Assembly: GCA_023406985.1 (NCBI GenBank)
Contig: JAEXTK010000051.1
Span: forward strand, 1 to 10,245
Origin: Spirochaetota bacterium
GTDB taxonomy: Bacteria > Spirochaetota > Spirochaetia > Treponematales > Breznakiellaceae
Direction of reading: 5' to 3'
Length of the DNA: 10,245 nt
Shown here in pieces: positions 1 to 5,678 of the stretch. Within the stretch, counting starts at the first letter, position 1. Every line of letters starts with the position of its first letter. A model generated the notes under the pieces. It searched no databases, was not told where the DNA came from, and saw nothing but the letters and a program-made list of their open reading frames with translations. The translations under genes were made by a program, and so were the position numbers.

Positions 1-83
1 CCCCGGCGCCCCCCCAGCCGTCGATGGAAACCATACGGATAGCCGGTTGGCGCCGGAACCGGGAGCGGGCCGCGACCGGGCTC
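1..83. other. left edge, downstream flank of cheW
   Basis: No complete gene is seen here. The first 15 bases are a C-rich run typical of a low-complexity contig edge. On the minus strand, the stretch after the cheW stop holds a 6-bp stem (CCGGTT at 43-48, AACCGG at 57-62, 8-nt loop) that lacks a following U-run, so it is a poor terminator candidate. A minus-strand ATG at 34-32 opens a frame that leaves the window after about 11 codons. It has no visible Shine-Dalgarno, so I do not call it a gene, although a further chemotaxis gene downstream of cheW would be unsurprising. Confidence 0.4.
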
Positions 84-542
84 TCAATCGACCCGCTCTT
101 CCGCCTTGGCGAGTTCCGCCGCGGAAAAGAGGTCGGCGGCATCGAGGAGGACGATCAACCTCCCGTCTACCCGCGCGATGCCGCGTACGTAGCGCCGCCA
201 GAATTCGAACCGCTCGCCGTCGTCGTGCACCGCGACGTCTTCGGCGATGGAGACGACCTCGGAGACGTCATCCACGAGGCCTCCGATGGTTTTCTTGCCT
301 TTTCCCGCCCCGATCGTGAGTACGATGACGCGGGAGGAGGCCGCCCGCTCGCGGGGCGCCAAGCCGAATTTCTCCCGGAGGTCCATGACGACGACGGTAC
401 GGCCCCGGAGGTCCATCACGCCGCGCACGTAGGCCAGCCGGCTCGGCACGGGCGTCACCCCCGCGTAATCCACGACCGTCTCCACGGCGCCCACTTCCAC
501 GGCGAACTCGATTTCTCCGAGCTTGAAGGTGAGGTACTGCAT
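84..542 (-). CDS. cheW: chemotaxis coupling protein CheW
   Basis: CheW is the cytoplasmic scaffold that links chemoreceptor tips to the kinase CheA. At 152 aa the protein has the usual single-domain CheW length. It opens with a typical CheW start (MQYLTFKLGE) and carries both hallmark segments: a VRGVMDLRG-type motif at about residues 39-47 leading into VVVMDLREKFGL, and a second VRGIARVDG...VLLD segment at about 119-134. The start is well set: AGGAGG lies at 552-547, 4 nt before the ATG, and overlaps the mcp stop codon (TAG, 553-551). With only 8 nt between them, cheW is almost certainly co-transcribed and coupled with the upstream receptor gene, probably from the sigma-54 promoter ahead of mcp. 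It presumably serves that receptor. No cheA lies in the window, so the kinase must be encoded elsewhere. Confidence 0.95.
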   Translation of the reverse strand: MQYLTFKLGEIEFAVEVGAVETVVDYAGVTPVPSRLAYVRGVMDLRGRTVVVMDLREKFGLAPRERAASSRVIVLTIGAGKGKKTIGGLVDDVSEVVSIAEDVAVHDDGERFEFWRRYVRGIARVDGRLIVLLDAADLFSAAELAKAEERVD

Positions 543-546
543 ACCG

Positions 547-552
547 CCTCCT
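547..552 (-). promoter_or_regulatory. Shine-Dalgarno of cheW overlapping mcp stop
   Basis: On the minus strand TAGGAGG runs from 553 to 547. The first three bases are the mcp stop codon and AGGAGG is a full Shine-Dalgarno 4 nt before the cheW ATG. Ribosomes finishing mcp therefore sit on the cheW initiation site, which supports coupled expression at a fixed ratio. Confidence 0.85.
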
Positions 553-2233
553 AGAAGCTCTCGAAGTCGTCGTCGGCGGTCGTGGAGGCCACCGGCACCA
601 TGGCCGTGGCGGCGACCGCCCTACGGACCGCGGAGGCGAGGGGCCGGCCGGCGGCCGCGCGGCGAGCCGCGGAGCCGGAAGGCATTCCGCCGTGCCGGCG
701 CTCGACCTGGTCGCGGTCGGTCGGGAGCGCTTGGACGTTTCCCCTGAACTTGAAGAAGGAGACCTGCTCCCGGAGGGAGAGGGCCTGCCCGGACAGCTCT
801 TCCGCGGCGGCCGCGAGCTCTTCCGAGGCCGCGGAGTTGTTCTGGATGACGGAGTCCAGCTGGGTCACCGCCTTGGCGGATTCTTCCGTGCCGCTGTCCT
901 GTTCCTTGCTCGCGGCCGCGATCTCCTGCATGAGGTCGGCGGTCTTGCGGATATCGGGCACCATCTTGGCGAGCAGCTGCCCCGCCTTCTCCGAGACGGC
1001 GACCGAGTCCGCGGAGAGCACCGATATCTCGGCCGCGGCCTTCTGGGACCGCTCGGCGAGCTTGCGGACCTCGCTCGCGACGACCGCGAAACCCTTCCCC
1101 GCGTCACCGGCCCGGGCCGCCTCTATGGCGGCGTTGAGGGCGAGCAGATTGGTCTGGCGGGCGATCTCCTCTATGATGCCGATGCTCGACGCGATCTGGC
1201 GCATCGCGTTCACGGTCTCGTTGACCGCCTTCCCCCCTTCCTCGGCGTCGTCCGCGACTTTCCGCGCGAGGGTCTCGGTGGAGGTGGCGGAATCGGTGTT
1301 CTGGCGGGCGGTGGCGGACATCTCCTCCATAGAGGCTGACACTTCCTCCGCGCCGGCGGCCTGCTCGGTGGCGCCCTGCGAGAGGGCCTGGGCGGTGGCG
1401 CTGATCTGTTCGCTGCCGCTCGTGACGTTGTCGGTGGCGGTCCGGATCGTACCGATCACTTCCTCCAGCCGGCGGACCATGACGAGCATGGAGGCGTAGG
1501 CGCCGATCGCCTTTTCCGCGCCGGACAGCTCCAGGTCCAAGTTACCCTCGGAGAGGGACTTGGCGATCTTTTCGATCTCCGCGGGCTCGGTCCCGAGCTT
1601 GCGGATGACCGAACGGGTGATGAGGAGGCCGATGATGATCGCGATGGCCGCTCCGACGAGGATCGTGAGGATCATCGCGAGGGTCGCCGACGCGGCGAGG
1701 GCGGAGTTCGAGTCGGACGTCGCGACGGCGAGGTCCAACTTGAGGCCGACCTGCTCCTCTATGGCCTTCTGGACCGCCAGGGCGGTAGCCTTGCCCTCGC
1801 CTCTGATAAGGACCTGCGCCTCGTCGTCGCGGCCCGCGGTGCCGAGGGCCGTGACGGTATCGGCGATTTTGGAGTAGTTCTTCCACTGCTCCATCAGGAC
1901 CTTGTACAGCCGTTTCCCGTTGTCCGTGACGAGGGTCGTGCCGTAGTTCGTGAGGTTTTCGTCCGCGGTCGACCGGAGTTCGCCGATGACCTTGGCGATC
2001 GCCGCGATCTCCTGGGGATCGTTGCTCTCCACGAGATCGCGGAGGTTGATGCGCAGTCGCTGGAAGCTCTCGGTCGCCTTCAGCATCTGGGCGATGGGAA
2101 CCGTCATCTTCTCGTACAGGTAGGTGTCAGCCTTGTCGATGGCGCGGATATTGAACATGCCGAAGGCCCCGACCACGACGGCCACGGCGGCGACGGAGAG
2201 GAACGAGAGTAAAAGGCTCGTTCGCAGTTTCAT
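551..2233 (-). CDS. methyl-accepting chemotaxis protein
   Basis: Membrane chemoreceptor of 560 aa. Order: short cationic N-terminus, membrane segment 1 (about residues 7-27), a predicted mostly helical periplasmic region (28-182) resembling four-helix-bundle MCP sensors, membrane segment 2 (about 183-206), HAMP (about 207-260), then the long signalling coiled coil. The hairpin tip is unmistakable (EIARQTNLLALNAAIEAARA, 356-375, followed by GDAGKGFAVVASEVRKLAERS). The tail beyond about residue 500 is a roughly 60-residue Arg/Ala-rich, probably disordered linker ending in DDDFESF. Its last five residues, DFESF, resemble the NWETF pentapeptide that tethers CheR/CheB, with Phe for Trp. The frame stays open upstream to 2293, but the sigma-54 promoter lies at 2277-2292 and a good AAGGAG sits 7 nt before the ATG at 2233, so I place the start there. 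Ligand unknown. Forms an operon with cheW. Confidence 0.95.
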   Translation of the reverse strand: MKLRTSLLLSFLSVAAVAVVVGAFGMFNIRAIDKADTYLYEKMTVPIAQMLKATESFQRLRINLRDLVESNDPQEIAAIAKVIGELRSTADENLTNYGTTLVTDNGKRLYKVLMEQWKNYSKIADTVTALGTAGRDDEAQVLIRGEGKATALAVQKAIEEQVGLKLDLAVATSDSNSALAASATLAMILTILVGAAIAIIIGLLITRSVIRKLGTEPAEIEKIAKSLSEGNLDLELSGAEKAIGAYASMLVMVRRLEEVIGTIRTATDNVTSGSEQISATAQALSQGATEQAAGAEEVSASMEEMSATARQNTDSATSTETLARKVADDAEEGGKAVNETVNAMRQIASSIGIIEEIARQTNLLALNAAIEAARAGDAGKGFAVVASEVRKLAERSQKAAAEISVLSADSVAVSEKAGQLLAKMVPDIRKTADLMQEIAAASKEQDSGTEESAKAVTQLDSVIQNNSAASEELAAAAEELSGQALSLREQVSFFKFRGNVQALPTDRDQVERRHGGMPSGSAARRAAAGRPLASAVRRAVAATAMVPVASTTADDDFESF

Positions 2234-2240
2234 GGTGTTG

Positions 2241-2265
2241 CTCCTTGTCGGGTTTTCACCCCGAC
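2241..2265 (-). promoter_or_regulatory. mcp 5' leader: stem-loop plus Shine-Dalgarno
   Basis: On the minus strand GTCGGG (2265-2260) pairs perfectly with CCCGAC (2252-2247) across a 7-nt loop, immediately followed by AAGGAG (2246-2241), 7 nt before the mcp ATG. The sigma-54 promoter predicts transcription starting near 2266, so this hairpin would form the very 5' end of the mRNA and abut the ribosome-binding site. Terminal hairpins of this kind can stabilise mRNAs; a role in translation control is also possible. The pairing is seen directly; the function is inferred. Confidence 0.6.
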
Positions 2266-2276
2266 GTTTGTATATA

Positions 2277-2292
2277 AGCAACAACCGTGCCA
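2277..2292 (-). promoter_or_regulatory. sigma-54 promoter of mcp-cheW
   Basis: The minus strand reads TGGCACGGTTGTTGCT, matching every fixed position of the sigma-54 consensus TGGCACG-N4-TTGCW with exact -24 GG / -12 GC spacing. Transcription should begin near 2266, giving a leader of about 33 nt with a good Shine-Dalgarno. An AT-rich TTATATACAA follows the -12 element, which would ease melting. Sigma-54 promoters need an ATP-driven enhancer-binding activator, and one is encoded by the adjacent upstream gene (2408-3847). Confidence 0.9.
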
Positions 2293-2334
2293 AGTTTGGA
2301 TGGTATGTAGGATAAGGAATTATGAAGTTAATGA

Positions 2335-2358
2335 TAGTAATACCGATAACGATTACTA
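2335..2358. repeat. inverted repeat TAGTAAT-N10-ATTACTA
   Basis: Perfect 7-bp arms, 2335-2341 and 2352-2358, separated by 10 nt and centred about 80 bp upstream of the predicted sigma-54 start site. It is a plausible binding palindrome for the dimeric response regulator encoded next door. Confidence 0.5.
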
Positions 2359-2400
2359 CAAAAAAAGTGTAAATCTCAAATTTCTACTATTTTTTTGTAG
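2356..2400. repeat. inverted repeat with A/T tracts
   Basis: Perfect 11-bp arms, CTACAAAAAAA (2356-2366) and TTTTTTTGTAG (2390-2400), with a 23-nt spacer. The homology extends outward imperfectly: CGATAAC occurs at 2344-2350 and its complement GTTATCG at 2400-2406, with 5 extra bases on the left side. The 7-bp A and T tracts would also bend the DNA. It could be a regulator site or a weak transcription stop after the response-regulator gene. Confidence 0.5.
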
Positions 2401-2407
2401 TTATCGA

Positions 2408-3847
2408 TCAGGAGTCGCCCGAATTTTCCGATCGCCGCCGCCGCATCCAATTGCTCAGCGTCTGCTGGGACACGCCGATGAGCCTGGCCGCGGCGCTCTG
2501 GCTGCCGCCGGTGCGCTCGAGGGCGGCCGCGTAGAGCTTATCGATGAGGGAACGGGCCGTCGGCAGGGTCGCGGGAAAATCGAACGTCGTGGGGATGGCG
2601 GCCGGAACCGGGGAAGCGGTCCTGCCCTTCGCCGAGCGGAGCGCGGCGAGACCCGTGAAGGTCCGCGTATCCAGGCAACGCCCCGATCTCCGGCTCGCCG
2701 CGTCGAAGACCATGGCTTCCAGCTCGCGGACGTTGCCGGGAAAGTCGTAGGCCGCCATGCGCTGGAGGAGGCGCGGGGGGTAGGAGGGCGGCTCCGGGAG
2801 CCCGAGTTCGGAGGCCGCCTTGGCGAGGAAATGGTCGAAGAGGAGCGGCAGGTCGTCCATGCGCTCGCGGAGCGGCGGGAGCCGGACGCGGTGCACCGAG
2901 AGCCGGAAGAACAGGTCCCGCCGGAAGGTCCCCGCGGCGACGGCCGCCTCCAGGTCGCGGTTCGTCGCGGCGATGACGCGGACGTCGGTCACGCTCGGGA
3001 CGTCGGCGCCGATGGGGAGGTACTCGCCGGATTCCAGGAGGCGGAGCAGCTTGGTCTGGGCGCGCGGGCCGAGGTCGCCGATCTCGTCCAGGAAGAGGCT
3101 GCCCGAACCCGCCGTTTCCACGAGCCCTTTGCGGCGTTCCTCGGCGCCCGTGTAGGACCCCTTCTTGTGGCCGAAGAGCGCGTCGGAAAACATGGCGTCG
3201 TCGAGCTCCGCGGTGTTGACGGCGAGGAGTTCTCCCGGTCGGCCGCTCGCCGCGTGCACGGCGCGCGCGATGAGTTCCTTGCCGGTGCCGGTCTCGCCGG
3301 TGATGAGGACCACCTTCGGGCTCCGCGCGACCGCCTCTATGTACTTGAAGATCGCGAGCATCTTCCGGTTCCGGGTCACGATGTGCCGGAAGGCGGGTCC
3401 GACCGAATCTTCGTCCTTGAGGAACTTGTCGGTTATGAGGCGATTCTCGATCTGGAGCTCGCGCATCTCCAGGGCGATCCGGACGTCCGCCGTCAGCTTG
3501 GCGGGTTCCACCGGCTTCACGAGGTAGTCGAAGGCGCCGGCCCTCATGCACCGTACGGCCGTATCGGTATCGTCGGAACCCGTGACGATGATCACCTGCA
3601 GTTCGGGGCGCTCGGCGCGGAGGACGCCGAGGATCTCCTCGCCCGAGGCGCCGGGGAGGGAAAGGTCCAGGAGCACGGCGCCGAAGTCCCGCGCCCTGGC
3701 GAGGGAGAGGGCTTCCTCCCCGTCGTGGACCGCCACGATCTCCTGGTGGAGTTCCGCGGCCTCCAAGACCGCGCGGAGGCGGGCGCAACTCACCTCGTCG
3801 TCGTCGACTATGAGTATCGCGAGCGCGAATCCGTTCGTCTTGGGCAT
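2408..3847 (-). CDS. sigma-54-dependent response regulator (NtrC family)
   Basis: Cytoplasmic two-component transcription activator of 479 aa with all three NtrC-family modules. The receiver has the acidic cluster D15-D17, phospho-acceptor D61 (VLLDLSLPG), T89 and K111. The AAA+ domain has Walker A GETGTGKE (184-191), Walker B LFLDEIGDL (251-259) and the sigma-54 contact loop as GSYTGA (230-235), a conservative variant of GAFTGA. The Fis-type helix-turn-helix is at about 446-470 (GGSQSAAARLIGVSQQTLSNW). Its start is 3 nt after the rlmN stop, without a clear Shine-Dalgarno, so it probably relies on coupling. No histidine kinase is nearby. The next gene downstream is preceded by a consensus sigma-54 promoter, making mcp-cheW the obvious candidate target; this is inference from position. 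Not an assignable named regulator such as FlgR or NtrC. Confidence 0.93.
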   Translation of the reverse strand: MPKTNGFALAILIVDDDEVSCARLRAVLEAAELHQEIVAVHDGEEALSLARARDFGAVLLDLSLPGASGEEILGVLRAERPELQVIIVTGSDDTDTAVRCMRAGAFDYLVKPVEPAKLTADVRIALEMRELQIENRLITDKFLKDEDSVGPAFRHIVTRNRKMLAIFKYIEAVARSPKVVLITGETGTGKELIARAVHAASGRPGELLAVNTAELDDAMFSDALFGHKKGSYTGAEERRKGLVETAGSGSLFLDEIGDLGPRAQTKLLRLLESGEYLPIGADVPSVTDVRVIAATNRDLEAAVAAGTFRRDLFFRLSVHRVRLPPLRERMDDLPLLFDHFLAKAASELGLPEPPSYPPRLLQRMAAYDFPGNVRELEAMVFDAASRRSGRCLDTRTFTGLAALRSAKGRTASPVPAAIPTTFDFPATLPTARSLIDKLYAAALERTGGSQSAAARLIGVSQQTLSNWMRRRRSENSGDS

Positions 3848-3850
3848 GGT

Positions 3851-4927
3851 TTAATAATCGGCGTCCGCGCTTTTCGCGAGGAGCGCTTTCGTGCTCAACA
3901 AACCGCAGGCGGCCTGGATGTCCTCTCCCCGCGACTTGCGGATGGTCGCCATGATGCCCTTCTCCTTAAGGAGGTTCTGGAAGGCTTCCATGACGGGCCG
4001 CTCCGCTCCCTGGAGGTCGTTGCCCGGAACGCTGTGGTAGTGGATGAGGTTCACCCGGCAGTTGAGCCCGTTCACGATGCGGACGAGCTCGCGCGCGTGG
4101 GCGAGGCTGTCGTTCACGCCCGCGAACATGATGTACTCGAAGGAGAGGCGGCGGTGATCGTCGAACTTGTGCTTCTTGAGCAGGCCGATGATGTCCGCGA
4201 TCGGGTGGACGCGCTGCACCGGCATGAGCGAGCGCCGTTCCTCGTCGAAGGGCGAATGGATGCTGACCGCGAGGTGCGAATCGAACTTCTCCAGATAGGT
4301 CTCCAGGGGGCCGGGGAGGCCCACGGTGGAGACGGTGATCCGCTTGCTCGACATGCCGATCGCCTTTTCGGAGGTGAGGAGTTCGAGGCTCCCGAAGGTG
4401 CCCTCGGGATTGTCGAGCGGCTCGCCCATGCCCATATAGACGATGTTCGTGATCCGGTCCCGCTCGGGGAGGCTCAGGAACTGGTTCACGACGGCGCCGG
4501 CGTCCAATTGGCCTTGGAAGCCCTGGCGGCCGGTGGCGCAGAAGAGGCAGCCCATCTTGCAGCCGACCTGGGTGGATACGCAGAGGGTCGCGCGATCGGG
4601 CTCCGGGATGTAGGCGCTCTCGATGAATTTGCCGCCGGGGGCGACGAACAGGTATTTCTTGGTGCCGTCCGCGGATTCGGAGACGGACCTCGGCTCCGCC
4701 CTGCCGACCTCCCAGTCGGCGGCGAGGCGGCCGCGGAGGGAGGCGGGGAGATTCTTCATCTCGTCGAAGGAGCGGGCCTTCTTCTTGTAGAGCCAGTCGT
4801 AGATCTGGGCTGCGCGGAACGCCGGCTCGCCGTAGCCCGCGAGGATCTCGGCCAGGGCGGGAAGGGCGAGGCCGAGGAGCCGCGGCCGGAGGGTTTCAGA
4901 AGTAGATTTCGCAGTCGATATCGTCAT
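3851..4927 (-). CDS. rlmN: dual-specificity 23S rRNA/tRNA adenine-C2 methyltransferase RlmN
   Basis: Radical-SAM enzyme that methylates C2 of an adenine in 23S rRNA and, in well-studied members, tRNA A37. At 358 aa it is within the family's normal range. Visible hallmarks are the 4Fe-4S cluster motif CxxxCxxC (C123, C127, C130 in GCKMGCLFCATG), the SAM-binding YMGMGEPLDN stretch (164-173), HSPFDEERRSLMPV, and the C-terminal SRGEDIQAACG whose C341 matches the transiently methylated cysteine of the family. C116 lies where the family has another conserved cysteine. The chosen ATG at 4927 overlaps the end of the upstream reductase gene by 32 nt, and only a weak GGGG precedes it by 7 nt. No better start is visible downstream. 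Electrons for the radical-SAM cluster could come from the neighbouring Fpr-like reductase through a flavodoxin or ferredoxin. Confidence 0.95.
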   Translation of the reverse strand: MTISTAKSTSETLRPRLLGLALPALAEILAGYGEPAFRAAQIYDWLYKKKARSFDEMKNLPASLRGRLAADWEVGRAEPRSVSESADGTKKYLFVAPGGKFIESAYIPEPDRATLCVSTQVGCKMGCLFCATGRQGFQGQLDAGAVVNQFLSLPERDRITNIVYMGMGEPLDNPEGTFGSLELLTSEKAIGMSSKRITVSTVGLPGPLETYLEKFDSHLAVSIHSPFDEERRSLMPVQRVHPIADIIGLLKKHKFDDHRRLSFEYIMFAGVNDSLAHARELVRIVNGLNCRVNLIHYHSVPGNDLQGAERPVMEAFQNLLKEKGIMATIRKSRGEDIQAACGLLSTKALLAKSADADY

Positions 4928-5678
4928 GGCGGTACCCCAATCCTATCAGAATTTCGCGGGCGTCTACCACCATCCCGGACGAGCCGCAGAGCATGAAGCG
5001 GTCGCCCGCGCCGAAGCGTTTCGGGCCCTCGGCGACGAGCCAGTCGGTCAGGCGTCCCCGGACCGCGGGAGGGCGCCCCGGCGCGGGGGTCTGCCCCTCC
5101 GCGGGGGACTGAAACGCTGCGGGGGTCTGACCCTCCGCGGGGGCCCCCATCTCGGGGGCCGCGCCCTGGGATGCGCACACGACGTACTCGAAGCCGCCCC
5201 CAGCGGCGGCCCCGGCGGCATCGGCGGCGGCGCCGAATTCGTCGGAAAAGTACGCCTCCGCGCCCGTCCTGACGCCGTGGATGAGCGCACGGTTCTGCCG
5301 GATGCCCGAGCGGAAGAAGGAGGCGAAGGCCGCCACCCCGGTGCCGTTCGCGATCCACCAGACCCTGCCCGCGCCGGAATCCGCGAACGCGCCGACCGGC
5401 TCGTAGACCCGGACGCTATCCCCTTCGCGGAGGAGGTCCAGGCGCGGCGTGAGCGCCCCGTCCTCCACGACGGTGTAGAGCACCTCGAACCAGGGATCGT
5501 CCTTCCCGCTCGCCACGCTGTAGCGGCGCGGCGCGAGGAGCGGATCGTCGGAGAGTCCGATCGATTGGCCGCACTCGAAGTCGAAGGAGCGCTCGATTCG
5601 TATGACGCGGCCCCGGCCGCCGGCGGAGCGCCGGCCGAGGATCGCGCAGGATCGGCTTTCGCCGTATGCGGTGTTCAC
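4896..5678 (-). CDS. Fpr-like ferredoxin/flavodoxin-NADP+ reductase
   Basis: FAD/NAD(P)H oxidoreductase of the FNR superfamily, 260 aa. The closest layout I recall is bacterial Fpr. FAD-binding RRYSVAS (51-57) is followed by a GALTPRL segment (74-80) like the GKLSPRL of E. coli Fpr. A nucleotide-binding ANGTGVAAF (110-118) and the C-terminal MLCGSSGMVVDAREIL (229-244) complete the set. Such enzymes move electrons between NADPH and ferredoxin or flavodoxin. The start is GTG, whose GTGA overlaps the stop of the upstream exporter gene by 4 nt. GGAG lies only 2 nt before it, so re-initiation is likely. The N-terminal FAD lobe is short. Between the strand YVVCASQ and GRLTDWL there is an unusual Pro/Gly/Ala-rich insert (about 171-207) with PAEGQTPA twice, encoded by a DNA repeat. 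Fpr is my best assignment; another FNR-type reductase is possible. Confidence 0.82.
   Translation of the reverse strand: MNTAYGESRSCAILGRRSAGGRGRVIRIERSFDFECGQSIGLSDDPLLAPRRYSVASGKDDPWFEVLYTVVEDGALTPRLDLLREGDSVRVYEPVGAFADSGAGRVWWIANGTGVAAFASFFRSGIRQNRALIHGVRTGAEAYFSDEFGAAADAAGAAAGGGFEYVVCASQGAAPEMGAPAEGQTPAAFQSPAEGQTPAPGRPPAVRGRLTDWLVAEGPKRFGAGDRFMLCGSSGMVVDAREILIGLGYRHDDIDCEIYF
5083..5143. repeat. two-copy 25-bp repeat, 36-bp period
   Basis: The unit at 5083-5107 recurs at 5119-5143 with one mismatch in 25 bases (GTCTGCCCC versus GTCTGACCC). The 36-bp period is exactly 12 codons, so it adds a repeated PAEGQTPA to the reductase without shifting frame. It probably arose by slippage or duplication in G/C-rich DNA. 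G-runs of five could also cause assembly error. Confidence 0.8.

Larger units (their letters stand above)
2301..2407. promoter_or_regulatory. AT-rich intergenic region, candidate activator sites
   Basis: Positions 2301-2400 contain only 26 G+C by my count, in an otherwise very GC-rich window. Relative to the predicted mcp start (2266) this covers about -35 to -135. It contains a 7-bp inverted repeat (TAGTAAT 2335-2341, ATTACTA 2352-2358, 10-nt spacer, centred near -80) and an 11-bp one (CTACAAAAAAA 2356-2366, TTTTTTTGTAG 2390-2400, 23-nt spacer). The motif TACTA or its complement occurs at 2335-2339, 2354-2358 and 2385-2389. Distance and symmetry suit upstream activator sites for an NtrC-type regulator. 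The A/T-only stems make a weak terminator for the gene ending at 2408. Confidence 0.5.

Noticed and set aside
2268..2292. Sigma-70 promoter made of TTGGCA and TATATA before mcp
   Set aside because: Spacing is only about 11-13 bp, whereas the sigma-54 match is complete at every fixed position.
2234..2293. Earlier mcp start codon at 2293
   Set aside because: It would lie upstream of the predicted sigma-54 transcription start, and a good Shine-Dalgarno precedes the later ATG.
2356..2400. Intrinsic terminator for the response-regulator operon
   Set aside because: The stem is mostly A-T with a 23-nt loop and no GC core, so it is not a convincing terminator; recorded as a repeat instead.
2300..4996. 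Long plus-strand open frame (898 codons) opposite the response regulator and rlmN
   Set aside because: It is antisense to two strongly recognisable genes, has no recognisable domain and Glu/Arg/Gly/Val-rich composition typical of a GC-rich antisense shadow frame.
5083..5143. CRISPR-like repeat
   Set aside because: Only two units, in frame inside a coding region, with a spacer of 11 nt; it is a coding duplication.
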